A stretch of DNA of 64,000 nt from Amblyomma americanum (lineage: Eukaryota; Arthropoda; Arachnida; Ixodida; Ixodidae), in contig NC_135502.1 of NCBI RefSeq assembly GCF_052857255.1, positions 150,907,311 through 150,971,310 of the forward strand. Reading direction: 5' to 3'. The position numbers and the translations under genes were made by a program. Positions 33,553 to 43,327 of this stretch are shown here, piece after piece; positions within the stretch are counted from its first letter, which is position 1, and every line of letters begins with the position of its first letter. The notes beneath the pieces were generated by a model. It was given only the letters and a program-made list of their open reading frames with translations. It did no database searches and was not told the DNA's origin.

Positions 33553-35520
33553 TTAGTCCGACTTAGCTTTCCGATTTCGCAGCGGATATCGGCCTTCATG
33601 AGTCATACTAAGTAAGTCTGTGACCCTTTGTCTGCTTTGGGACTCGCGAGGGCTCGTGGCAGGAGCCTCTCCTGGCGTTATCTGCGCGGCAACCTCGCGC
33701 GCTTCTTCTTCTAGCAATGCATGAAGTAAATCCGGTGGCATTCTGGCCGTCACCTCTGGCGCCTGCCGAACAAATGCAGGAGAGGGCGTTTCTTGCGAAC
33801 TATCTGCGCGCTCCGCTTCACTTCTGTCCCCATCAAAATCCGCGCTTTCCCTTTCCTCATTTCGTGAATACTGAACCGGTGCCGACTTGAGGCGATTTTC
33901 GTGTATCCTTATCAAGCGCCGGTTCACGTCTCGGACTCTGAAGTTTACCGGAGAAAGCTTCTCGACAACCTCGCACGGTCCTCTCCACTTCGTCTGGAAC
34001 TTACGAGCTAGCCCAATCTGCCTTTGGCAGTTTTCAATGTACACGCTGTCCCCCACATTAAACGGCGCGTCTCTAGCACTGCGATCGTGCACCTCCTTCC
34101 TGCGCTTCGCCGCTTTCTTTATGGCCTCCTTTGCGATGTCCCTCGCCACTTGCAAGCGCGATTCTAGCTCCACCTTATAGTCGTCCAGTGAAGCGTATGG
34201 GACACGACGGGGGCCCTCTGGCACTTCACTAGGCTGGTCCGGGTCTCGGCCGTAGAGAAGAAAGAATGGCGATTCGCCCGTGCTCTCGTGTGCTGCGGAA
34301 TTGTAGGCAAACATTGCATACGGGAGCCACAAGTCCCAGTCCCGCTGGTCGCGCGAAACAAAATGCGACAGGAACCCGGCCACGGTTTGGTTCAGTCGCT
34401 CCACCGCGCCGTTGCAAGCCGGATGGTACGGTGTTGTCTGCTTCTTAGCGATCTTAAGCAGCTCGCAAACTCTCCTCATTAGCTGCGACACGAAGTTCGT
34501 TCCCCGATCTGTCAAGAGTTGCCTCGGGGGTCCATGTCGGAGCACGATCTGTTCGACAAATGCTCTTGCAACCGTGTCTTCCTTCTGATCTGGGAGTGCT
34601 ACCGCTTCCGCGTATTTTGAAAGGTGATCGACAAATACTAAAATGTACTTGTTTCCGGAAGTGGTCGTGGGCAATGGGCCCATTATGTCCATACCTGTCC
34701 GCTCGAAGGGAGCCGAAACCTCAGAGAACGGCTGAATTGGAGCTGGTCTTCGTCCCTTGGGTGTTTTTCTTTCGAGACAGGAATGACACTTCGCACAGTA
34801 GTCTCTAACATCCTGTCGCATGCCACTCCAAAAGTACAAACGCTCCACACGCCTGCATGTCTTCGCTACGCCAAAATGACCGGCGCATGGCGCATCGTGA
34901 AACGCGCGAAGAACCCTTTCTGTCCACGACCGAGGTATGACGACTCTCTCCCAAGCGGTTTTCTCTGGTCTCCCTTTCCTGGTTGGCCTCGTGCGCCGAC
35001 ACAGGGTGCCGTCTTTGTCAATGAAATAACCTAGCTGTTCGGGGTGAGACGGTGCGCCCTCTAAGCTTTCGATTATTCGCTTCAGGTCAGGATCTTTGCA
35101 CTGCTCTGTGCGTAATTCGGCGGGGTCGACTACGGGGACAAACTCATCTATAGCTGCCACGGCAGCTGTGCGACTGAGTGCATCAGCATTCAGATGTGTC
35201 TTTCCTGACTTGTGCTCAACTTCAAAGCAGTATTCCTGCAGGTGTAGATTCCATCTAGCGAGTCGCGAGCTAGGGTCCCTGACACTCATCACCCATTTCA
35301 GAGGATGGCAGTCTGTGACTAGCATGAATTTGCGGCCGTAAAGGTAGCATCTGAAGTGCTTTACTGCCCAGACAACGGCGAGGCACTCCCTTTCCGTAGC
35401 TCCGTACTTTTGCTCTGTGGGGCTCAGCTGTCGGCTAGCAAAAGCAACGGGATGTTCTTTGCCCTCGATAACCTGAGATAGCACGGCACCAACTGCGAAC
35501 TTTGACGCATCTGTGGCCAT
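33553..35520 (-). CDS. Pol part 2: RNase H and integrase
   Basis: 655 residues from an internal Met that is not a real start: it lies in the RNase H motif MATDASKFAVGAVL (catalytic Asp 4). [12 protein letters not shown] supplies the Glu. Integrase follows: zinc-binding H208, H215, C245, C248 (FHDAPCAGHFG, CAKCHSC), catalytic D278 (MDIMGPL), D338 (LTDRGTNF) and E374 (VERLNQT), with 35 residues between D338 and E374. A basic C-terminal domain contains KFQTKWRGPCEVVEKL. There is no chromodomain. The frame is intact to its stop 490 bp before the 3' LTR. Confidence 0.95.
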   Translation of the reverse strand: MATDASKFAVGAVLSQVIEGKEHPVAFASRQLSPTEQKYGATERECLAVVWAVKHFRCYLYGRKFMLVTDCHPLKWVMSVRDPSSRLARWNLHLQEYCFEVEHKSGKTHLNADALSRTAAVAAIDEFVPVVDPAELRTEQCKDPDLKRIIESLEGAPSHPEQLGYFIDKDGTLCRRTRPTRKGRPEKTAWERVVIPRSWTERVLRAFHDAPCAGHFGVAKTCRRVERLYFWSGMRQDVRDYCAKCHSCLERKTPKGRRPAPIQPFSEVSAPFERTGMDIMGPLPTTTSGNKYILVFVDHLSKYAEAVALPDQKEDTVARAFVEQIVLRHGPPRQLLTDRGTNFVSQLMRRVCELLKIAKKQTTPYHPACNGAVERLNQTVAGFLSHFVSRDQRDWDLWLPYAMFAYNSAAHESTGESPFFLLYGRDPDQPSEVPEGPRRVPYASLDDYKVELESRLQVARDIAKEAIKKAAKRRKEVHDRSARDAPFNVGDSVYIENCQRQIGLARKFQTKWRGPCEVVEKLSPVNFRVRDVNRRLIRIHENRLKSAPVQYSRNEERESADFDGDRSEAERADSSQETPSPAFVRQAPEVTARMPPDLLHALLEEEAREVAAQITPGEAPATSPRESQSRQRVTDLLSMTHEGRYPLRNRKAKSD

Positions 35521-37400
35521 AACGAAGGGAAAATAAAATCCGGGTGGTGCAACAGCGGTGCACTCATTAGCTTCCTTTTCAGGGCCCCAAAAGCATTCTC
35601 CGCGTTTTCGTCCCAGCGAAAGGCGACATTTTTGGCTGTTAAGGCGGTGAGCGGCTTAGCGAGCTTGGCGAACTCCTCTATGTGCCTTCGGTAGTAACCG
35701 ATCAGGCCGAGAAACTGCCGGACCTGGCGGACGCTAGTCGGGGATGGAAAATCCGAGACACACCTTAGTTTCTCAGGGTCCGGTCGCACGCCGTCAGCTG
35801 AAACAACGTGCCCGAGGTATTTCACCTCGTTTTTGAGGAATTGGCACTTAGAGGGCTTCATCTTGAGACCCGCTCCTCTTAGTCGCACCAAAACCTGCTC
35901 AATATCGCGCAAATGGTTCTCAAAAGTGTCACTGTATATGATAATGTCATCCATATACACGAAGCACAGCCTCCCCAGAAGACCTGCCAGGATAATATCA
36001 GCGGTTCTCTGCCAGACAGCAGGGCTGTTGGCCAGACCCATCGGCATTCTTTTCCATTCATAGTGCCCTGAGGGCGTGTTGAATGCCGTTTTCTCGGCAT
36101 CTGCCGGATCCATTGCTATCTGCCAGAATCCCGCCGCCATGTCCACTACCGTGAAGTACCTGGCAGAGCCCAGCTGAGAAAGCGTCTCCTGTATATTGGG
36201 GATGGGGTATGGATCGATGCGAGTTACGGCATTTAGTTTGCGGTAGTCCACTACCAATCGATACGAGCCATCTGGCTTTTCCACCAATAGTGCTGGTGCT
36301 CCCCAGGGTGACTTTGAGTGTTCGACAATGCCGCGATCAATCAGGTCCTGCACCTGCCGCTCCATCTCCCCACGTTGGGAGTAAGGAATCCTGTACGCAC
36401 GCTGGTAAACGGGCGATGAAGTGCCGGTTTCTATCCTGTGTTTTATAACGCCACAGCAGCCCAAATCCAGGTTGGACGCGGCGAATACCTCCGAGTAGTC
36501 GTTCAGCAAACCAGCCAGAGCCTCCCTCTCCCTGGAATTTACGTGAGAAAGATCGAATGACACCTTTGGAGCAGCCGGAGGACTAGCATGCTCTACAGTT
36601 GCGAGTACCGTATCGATGGGCTCACGTTTCTCTATCGCAGAGGTGAAGAAAGCCAATGTTTTGTTCTTGGGAAGGCTCAGTGGCTGCTGGCTACAGTTAA
36701 CCACCCGTAGGGGCACTCTGTGGGCGTCATTAACTGTCACGAGGCACGCGGCTGCCTTCAGGCCATTGCTGAGAGAGTCGACCGGCTCAAGCACTCCCAC
36801 GGCGCCGCTCTCTACATCTGAAGGCACAAACGCGTACAAAATGTGCTCCGACCAAGGAAGGACGACCGCCTCATCGACCAGCCTGACGGCAACCCGCGAA
36901 TATACCTTCTCCAATGATCCCACTGTTTGACGGGTGTCAATATCGGTAATGCGAATCTCAGCCCCTCTCCTGTTCAAAAACGGAACTTTTGATCCGCCCG
37001 CATTAACCTCTTCCTCAGAGAATGAGACTACTACCTTCCCTTTTCTCAAAAAATCCTGCCCTAATATACCTGACACTCTGTTTGGCAGAGACACCGTGTC
37101 CGGGCATACGTAGCAGGGGTGCTCCAATGCAATTCCGCCGAGAGAGAAGTGTAACCGGTAGAGTCCACTTATGCCAAGAGGATCCCCCGTTATGCCTACA
37201 AATTTGGTTGCCATACCACCAGACGCTTCCAACACCTCGCGGTCCCCCTTCCTTCGAAGCGTGTTAAAACTGCTCTCCTTAAGCAATGTCACCTTTGACC
37301 CCGTATCTATCAACAATTCCATGCAACAACCATTTAACTTGCAACGCACAACAGGGCATGCCTCGTCGGCCACACAAACTACCACCACCTCATCATCCAC
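35424..37400 (-). CDS. Pol part 1: protease and reverse transcriptase
   Basis: 658 residues. Aspartic protease at residues 15-125 with the active site LLIDTGSKVTLL (DTG at 32-34) and the ILGQDFL motif. RT at about 330-560: AYRIPYSQRGEMERQVQDL start, RLVVDYRKLN, catalytic Asp 420 in FTVVDMAAGFWQI, the intact YMDD box at 482-485 in VYMDDIIIYSDTF, then FLGLIGYYRRHIEEFAKLA in the thumb. All catalytic residues are present. The last 20 or so residues are out of frame: after FIFP a single base is missing (about 35522-35528), so the true sequence continues in the next frame at 35520. The catalytic content is typical of Ty3-type elements. Confidence 0.95.
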   Translation of the reverse strand: MDDEVVVVCVADEACPVVRCKLNGCCMELLIDTGSKVTLLKESSFNTLRRKGDREVLEASGGMATKFVGITGDPLGISGLYRLHFSLGGIALEHPCYVCPDTVSLPNRVSGILGQDFLRKGKVVVSFSEEEVNAGGSKVPFLNRRGAEIRITDIDTRQTVGSLEKVYSRVAVRLVDEAVVLPWSEHILYAFVPSDVESGAVGVLEPVDSLSNGLKAAACLVTVNDAHRVPLRVVNCSQQPLSLPKNKTLAFFTSAIEKREPIDTVLATVEHASPPAAPKVSFDLSHVNSREREALAGLLNDYSEVFAASNLDLGCCGVIKHRIETGTSSPVYQRAYRIPYSQRGEMERQVQDLIDRGIVEHSKSPWGAPALLVEKPDGSYRLVVDYRKLNAVTRIDPYPIPNIQETLSQLGSARYFTVVDMAAGFWQIAMDPADAEKTAFNTPSGHYEWKRMPMGLANSPAVWQRTADIILAGLLGRLCFVYMDDIIIYSDTFENHLRDIEQVLVRLRGAGLKMKPSKCQFLKNEVKYLGHVVSADGVRPDPEKLRCVSDFPSPTSVRQVRQFLGLIGYYRRHIEEFAKLAKPLTALTAKNVAFRWDENAENAFGALKRKLMSAPLLHHPDFIFPSLWPQMRQSSQLVPCYLRLSRAKNIPLLLLADS

Positions 37401-37438
37401 TGCTCCCTCCCCACGCTCCTCAGGCTGGGGAGGACTAA

Positions 37439-38437
37439 CTAGTTTTTTGTCTCGGTATCTGGAGCCCCGCTGTAGGCTTGCTTAGGACGTGTCTCGCCTG
37501 CTTCTCTTTGTGGCTCCCCACGGCGCACGTTTTGGCAGAACCTGGCGATGTGTCCGCGACCCTGGCAAGCGAAGCATACGATTTCTTCAAAATCTCGCAT
37601 ACCGCGCCTGTAGCTTTGTGGCGGTCTCCGGTTTCCAGCGAATGGGCACTGTTGAGCGCGCGCTTCAACCTGGCGTTCCACCTGCTGAGATAGCAGCTTT
37701 TCTAAGCGATCTAACCGCTCTGTCAAGAGAGCAACCTCAGGGTTGAGCACCGCTCTCTCTATGACGCGTACTCTCGCTGCGGCTGTCGTTAACGCCTCAT
37801 TTCGTTCCTCATCCAATGCGGCCGCCACGGCTTGGTCGAAATTGCTCGGCTTGCGCGAGAGCACGAACCGGCGCACGGGGTCTTGCAGACCAGCCACGAA
37901 CAAAGCGGTCATTTCCTCTTTAAGAAGATCCTCCGCGTATTTCTTCCTTAGCTGGTCTCCTTCCTCCTCCCTGCTTAACGTATCGCGCGCTAAGCGCTGA
38001 AGCCGCGACGCAAACGTTCGCACGTCCTCCCCTACCATCTGTCCGGCGTCACGGAACATCTGTACCCGCACGTGACGTGGTTCAGTGTCGAAATGCTCAA
38101 ACGCGAGCTTCTTAAATTCCGCAAATGATTTTGTGGATTTTACTTTTTCGTCTCGCCATGCAAAATCATGAGCAGCTCCTGCCATCTTACACCTCGCCAT
38201 TCCCAGCATTTGAGCATCGGACCATCCCCCCATTTTCCCAATCTCTTCTAGCATGGAAAAGAAATCGCAGATTGGAACCCCTGTCTTATCTCCTGTAAAC
38301 GTCGGAATGACGCTTCCTAATGCCAGCATGCTTGCTCCGAGCGACGGCTGTGGAGTGGGAGCTCCCTCAGATAAAGACATTTTTTTTTCCAAGCCCTCCG
38401 GTGCCTCAAGCCTCTCAAATGGGGGTAAAAGTCCCAC
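37439..38437 (-). CDS. Gag of the young Ty3-type element
   Basis: 332 residues from the first ATG, or about 313 from a second in-frame ATG (MSLSEGAPTP). The capsid-like region spans about residues 50-240 (IPTFTGDKTGVPICDFFSML, FAEFKKLAFEHFD, VRTFASRLQRLARD, LFVAGLQDPVRRFV). One nucleocapsid knuckle CFACQGRGHIARFC (CX2CX4HX4C) lies near residue 290 in a basic context. Intact reading frame. The pol frame starts downstream in a different frame, so pol expression would need a frameshift or re-initiation, common in this group. Function: RNA packaging into cytoplasmic particles. Confidence 0.93.
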   Translation of the reverse strand: MGLLPPFERLEAPEGLEKKMSLSEGAPTPQPSLGASMLALGSVIPTFTGDKTGVPICDFFSMLEEIGKMGGWSDAQMLGMARCKMAGAAHDFAWRDEKVKSTKSFAEFKKLAFEHFDTEPRHVRVQMFRDAGQMVGEDVRTFASRLQRLARDTLSREEEGDQLRKKYAEDLLKEEMTALFVAGLQDPVRRFVLSRKPSNFDQAVAAALDEERNEALTTAAARVRVIERAVLNPEVALLTERLDRLEKLLSQQVERQVEARAQQCPFAGNRRPPQSYRRGMRDFEEIVCFACQGRGHIARFCQNVRRGEPQREAGETRPKQAYSGAPDTETKN

Positions 38438-38535
38438 AATCAGTCCCGTGATTCCCTTTTGATTACAATTTTGAAGTCATGAATGTCGCAGCATTCAGAG
38501 GACATTTGCTTTTGAGACCCCACTTCTGACACCAG

Positions 38536-39426
38536 TGTGATGACCCCCATAATGCGCAGGTCCACACGGGACGGAGAGGCAAAGAGACACCGTATGGCTC
38601 AGTTTAAACAAACAGGTATATTCAATAATTACACATGATTAAGATTATACATCAGAGGCTGGGGCGTCCGAGCTTACGTGCCGACGACTTCATGGGGGCG
38701 ATGGAGTGGCTCCGGAGTTGGGCTCGAGCGGTTGCTGGCAGAAGCTGCACGCCGTCGGGCTTCGGCGCTGAAGGCCCTCTTGGCGAACGATGTCGTCCTG
38801 AGCATGCCTCTTCCGTACTGCTTCTCGATTTTTATATCCTCTTCTCCACACTCCCTAGGGTGAGGACGCCCACGCCGGAGGGGAAGGAGGGGGGGCTAGG
38901 GCTTTCACTTGGGCGCACAAACGTACCACCGCATCGTGGTCTCGCCCCCCTCACGTGTTGAGTCCGCGGGAAAGAAAGTTGTCTTCGAGGTAGCGCATAG
39001 CGTCGGCTGTGGTAAGGCGCGCTCTGGCTTGCTGACAGTTCCCGCGGGTCACCGGCCTCCATTCTCCATCCATCAACTGACACTCGCTCCTCAAGGTAAG
39101 GCGCGCTCTGGCCCGCTGACAGTTCCCTTGTCCTGGAATGTGCTCGGAAGGGCCGCCCCTGGAACCGCCACGCCAATTGGGGAGGATAAGCCCGTTTCCC
39201 CGCGGCGGCGGGTCCGGTTGGGCTTAAACCCCTTCGTTCTGGTTGTCACTCTCAACGAGCATGGCTGGGTAATTGATGATGCCTGTCATCTGGGTCTCCG
39301 TCTACGCCGCGCCGTCGAACGTGGAACCTCGTAGCACACACAAGGAATGTACCTCGTAGCACACACAAGAATGTACCTCGTAGCACACACAAGGAATGTA
39401 CCTCGTAGCACACAAGGAATGTCACA
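38536..39426 (-). repeat. 5' LTR of the young element
   Basis: 891 bp. It differs from the 3' LTR by one extra 25-bp unit (four units at 39326-39424), a 2-bp insertion near 39081 and a handful of substitutions. Confidence 0.95.
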
Positions 39427-40290
39427 GCACATTCAGATATCTGCTTGTCTGCCCATAGTAGTTTCGGGTACGAGGCAGTGGAACGCAAAAAAAACCGTTT
39501 ACTTTTGCAAGCGGTGAACATTTTTTATCTGCCACAATGCATAGCGGACGATTACCCGTAGTTGTATCAAGCCTAGTTTGAACGAAGAAGCAAAGGGCTC
39601 CTACCTTACTTTTAGCGGTCAAGACAACAGCAACATCATACTTTGGTGCAACTTTCTTGGGATGGTGCGAAATGGCGTGGAGGTAAGGTATAGAGCCCGT
39701 CTTTTTGTGCTGCTCAACTACGTCAACATCATGTGAATGGTGTTCCGTTCCCTCGAGAGAGTAAAAACACACTCTGACAGGTGCGCGAGATGGGCAAGTG
39801 GGAAACTAGGTGCCATTGGCTTGGAAACCTGCTCCGAGAATGCTTTCTATCCACTGTGGTGGCATGACTTCCATAAAGCGGTCGTGATGCATGCGATTGC
39901 CAACCTGTCCTTCACCAGCCTCGAGTGGTTCAACTCGTAGCTAAGAGGCTTCCTGATCTTGGGCTGTGGCGCCAACATATGTGGTCTTCCGCAAAGCGCA
40001 GGTCTAAGTCAAGAAGCTACAAACACTTATGCTTAGTGAAAATCAGACATAAAGATAGGCCTTGACCACATGCCTAAAGATTTCTAAAACGTCTTGTGCC
40101 AACTTCTCTGAGCCCTCCTTGTGCAAAAAAATAGGTAGCTATCAACATAACGAAATGCTACTATGCCGAGGTCTTCCAAACAGGGCTTTGATGCGGTATC
40201 GACTCTGGACAGAAGAATGTCGCGGAGGAACAGTGCAACCTGGGACCCTCTGCATATGCCTGAATTCTGATGTAAATACCGCCTTGCTAA
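39427..40290 (-). mobile_element. PLE relic A, 5' part
   Basis: Minus strand. Coding traces run from RT motif B (QGGIYI...) through the region equivalent to motif C and the linker IPYLHAISHHPKKVAPKYDV (39700s) to the endonuclease start NYYGQTSRYLN at about 39440-39470, where the LTR element cuts in. Several stops and frameshifts. The open piece 39422-39772 is the best preserved part. Divergence is greater than in the other PLEs of the window. Confidence 0.85.
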
Positions 40291-40344
40291 CTCACAAAAG
40301 TGGAGTTTTGTGGAGATCTAGTTTCTTGTGGATAGCAACCTGGG

Positions 40345-42050
40345 CAGGTGCTCTGCAGTGAGCATCGACATGGAGGGCCTGCACTATTCATTGTCACATG
40401 ATAGGCCTCTGAGGCATGTACAAACTGCATCAGGGTGAACAATGAACACGCTTTTACAGATGATTGCGTGATTTCGGTTGCTGGCTTCATGGGGCTGTTG
40501 TTCTTTTACTGCAAATCCGCAGTTGGCAGGGCGGTATTTACACGCAGGTCGTACCTTTGCTCAACAACATTTTTTTGTCTAAAGTCGATAAGGCATTAGA
40601 GCCCTGTTTTGAAGACCTTGGAATAGTACCATTTCGTTATGTTCATGACTATCTAATTTTTCTGGACATAGAAGGGTCAGATAAGTTGGCACAAGATGTT
40701 TTAGGAGTCTTTAAGGCATGCAGTCAAGGCCTGTCTTTTACATCAAAATTGTCTAAGCAGAACCGTTAGCAGTTCCTTGATGCAGACCTGCGCTTTGTGG
40801 ACGAATATGTTTGTCGAGGCTACAGCTAAAGATCGGGGAAGGCTCTTTTTAGCTACGAGTCGGACCACTCGTTGCTGGGGAAGAATGGTGAAGAGGTGTA
40901 TTTGTTGCTGGTTAAGGTCAGTAAAGATGGAAACACTTGATGGATGTGCAATCGTGTGCATGACATCAGCTTTACTTAAGTCATGCCATCACTGCTGAGG
41001 ACGCATTCTTGTAGCAGGTTTCCAAGCATCTGGGTTTCCACTTGCCCATCTCAACAACTTGTCGTAGTATGTTTTCACTCGCTCGAGGGTAAGGAGCACA
41101 TACTCCGATGATGCTGATACACCTTACTTCCAACAGTATTTCACAGTCTCAAGAAAGTCGCGGGAAAGCGTAATGCTGCTGTTGTCTTAACAGCGAAGTG
41201 CAATACAGGAGGCCTTTGCGCCGCCATTAAAAAGGCTTGATAAAACTGGGTACTTGTCCACAATGGACAGTGTCACAAAAAAAGGTTCACCACTTGCAAA
41301 AGTAATGGAGTTTATGGCGTTCCACTGCCTTATGGCTGCAACTAATATGGGCAGACAGGCAGATACCTGAATTTCCGCCTGACTGAGCACTTTCACTGTA
41401 TAGGGGGAAGGCAAATTCTAATCTGGCACTGCATGCTCAATCTTGTGAATGCAAATCTGAGGAAGACCTCTCTCGTTGCACGCCTAATTTCCACGAAACA
41501 TCAGTGGTTTATGGAAGGGATAAATCTGTCGGTAGATAGTTGAGGCTTAGTACATCGGTAAGGCTAAGGACACGTGTGGCTAAGCAATCGGTAAACCTTC
41601 ACCGTAAGGAATTTGCTTTTTTAGATGATTCATTAGTATGCCAGTGACCTTTGATTGCACATCGCCCTTTCACTGCTTTGGGTTATTGTGCGCTTGTATC
41701 TCTTCGAGGATCTTCTTTTGCGGCTTTCCTTCAATGATGCCGCCGCAGTGGCTCAGTGGTTATGGCGCTCGGCTGCTGTCTCAAAAGACGCAGGTTCGAT
41801 CCTGGCCGCGCCAGTCAAATTTCAATGGAGGCGAAATTTTAGAGTCCCGTGTACTGTGCGTTGTCAGTGTACGCTAAAGAACCCCAGGTGGTTGAAATTT
41901 CTGGAGCCCTCCACTACGGCATTCCTCATAGCCTGAGTCGCTTTGGGACGTTAAACGCTCACAAATCAAATAATCAAAATCTTTAATTAAATTTTTGTTA
42001 GTCCCGCCTCTTGAGCTCATGTCTTCTTGTGTGTTCTAGCTGGTTTTAAG
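40345..42050 (+). mobile_element. PLE relic B, head-to-head with relic A
   Basis: Plus strand. Starts with RT motif A (SIDMEGLHYSLSHDR, about 40367). The open piece 40464-40769 has NNIFLSKVDKALEPCFEDLG and PFRYVHDYLIFL, where the catalytic YVDD box reads YVHD. Heavily decayed linker and endonuclease follow to about 41400, then a 3' UTR matching relic A and ending CTAGCTGGTTTTAAG. A SINE interrupts the 3' UTR. The two relics diverge from a junction near 40290-40345. Confidence 0.85.
41739..41985 (+). mobile_element. tRNA-derived SINE inside PLE relic B
   Basis: The 5' head GCCGCCGCAGTGGCTCAGTGG (A box TGGCTCAGTGG) and GGTTCGATCCTGGCC (B box) form a tRNA-like RNA polymerase III promoter. The body contains AAAGAACCCCAGGTGG, GAGCCCTCCACTACGGC and GAGTCGCTTTGGGACGTTAA and ends in an AATCAAA-rich tail. 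I recognise this body as a SINE common in hard ticks. Comparison with relic A shows the PLE tail resuming right after it. Confidence 0.9.
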
Positions 42051-42947
42051 GTGAGTCAGTACCAACTCGGCCAGTCATAAGCCTTGTTCAGTTTACAACA
42101 TTTTGAATAAAGTGAGAAGTTTACTAGGCTATGTTGCCGGGGATCGTGTCCGCAGCAGTTGTGGGCAACTCAGAAGAGATAGCATCATATGATTGGTTTT
42201 GTAATTGGCAGAGGATGATGTGAGGATGCTGCTCGAAAAGAAAGTTTCATGATCGGATAATTATTTACAGCCAAAAATGTCCAAAAAGTGGCTGGGCCAG
42301 AGAAAAAGTGCCGCGAAATTTGAAAACGCTGAAAGTAGTTTGAAGTTTGAAGTTTGAAAATCTGGAAGTATGGACAAAGCCAAAGCTTGGCGCCAAGTTT
42401 GAAAACTCGAGATGAGCAATCACGTGACCAGTGATAAGTGTCCTATACTTAACTATGAGATAGGAAAAAGAATGATAAATTAGAGGCAATTAGGCAATTA
42501 TTGAGAAGCGAATGGCAATGAACGGGTGATTAGACTGGGCGGGTATTCAGTGAGTGGGAAGGAACGATCCAAGGAGGAAAGTTAAAAACTCGAAATCGTT
42601 TCTGGGATAAAATGAGGGTAAAATAAGAGCTAATTGATAACCAATCAAGTCAACGAGAAAACAACCATGGCGCCAAATTTGAAATGCGCCCAGTATCGAG
42701 GCGTCAACGCTTTCACATCTTTGTTGCGCAGGTAGCAGCGATGATCTCTATTTTTTCTTTCTTTCAGCCAAGACAAAAACCATTTTTCTTGGTTCATTGG
42801 CGATGTATCTAGGAACCTGCGGCCAGGACAACGTTGGACAGCATGCATCAGCAAGCTCGAAAAAAGCACGAAACACTAAATAAATATTGATCATTTTCAT
42901 TTCAATTCTAGTTGTTTTGTGCACGAATTACCCTGGAATGCACAAAG
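42051..42947. other. no recognisable gene
   Basis: AT-rich DNA with a small run of AAGTTTGA repeats near 42318-42360. Nothing else. Confidence 0.4.
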
Positions 42948-43040
42948 CCTGTGTTAATTGACAGGTGACCATTACCAACCTGCGCATTTTTGTGCATTGC
43001 CTACTCCAGAACACAAATCCTGTGTTAATTGACAGGTGAC
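42948..43040 (+). repeat. 22-bp exact direct repeat
   Basis: CCTGTGTTAATTGACAGGTG plus AC at 42948-42969 and again at 43019-43040, 71 bp apart, with related AGAACACAAA-like text ahead of both. It contains the small palindrome CCTGT...ACAGG. Confidence 0.85.
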
Positions 43041-43061
43041 ACAGTAACGACTGTTACACAG

Positions 43062-43290
43062 TGTACGAACACTACACAAGACACACTACAGAAGACAAGG
43101 CAAACTACAGAAGACAAGACAGACTACAGAACTCAAGACAGACTACAAAGAGGACAAACTACAGAAGACAGACTATAAAAGTCAAGACAGACTACAGAAG
43201 ACCGGACTACAAAAGACAAGACCGACTACAGAAGACAAGACAGGCTACACAAGACATGCCCAAAATACGACAAGACTACAGACTACAGAA
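43062..43290 (+). repeat. minisatellite of about 19-22 bp
   Basis: Around eleven imperfect copies of GACAAGACAGACTACAGAA, varying in length by a few bases. It is purine-rich on the plus strand and has no stop-free coding logic beyond the repeat itself. Confidence 0.85.
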
Positions 43291-43327
43291 ATTTTCTGTC
43301 TTAGAATCCTGTAGTGCGTTTTGACTG

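Larger units (their letters stand above)
32195..39426 (-). mobile_element. young Ty3-type LTR retrotransposon inserted in a PLE
   Basis: 7.2 kb on the minus strand. LTRs of 865 bp (32195-33059) and 891 bp (38536-39426), TG...CA ends, flanked by the 4-bp target duplication GCAC (32191-32194 and 39427-39430). Inside: putative primer site CTGGTGTCAGAAGTGGGGTC next to the 5' LTR, gag, then pol with protease, RT, RNase H and integrase in that order, and a purine-rich tract GGAGGGTGAGCGAG at the 3' LTR. Only about six or seven substitutions separate the LTRs by eye, over 99% identity, so the insertion is recent. The single visible lesion is a frameshift at the RT/RNase H border. No env is present. 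Confidence 0.96.

Noticed and set aside
33887..34482. Plus-strand ORFs inside the Ty3 pol genes
   Set aside because: Shadows of the minus-strand RNase H/integrase frame, no domains.
32195..39426. Endogenous retrovirus
   Set aside because: No envelope frame between integrase and the 3' LTR (33060-33552), and gag/pol are Ty3 retrotransposon-like.
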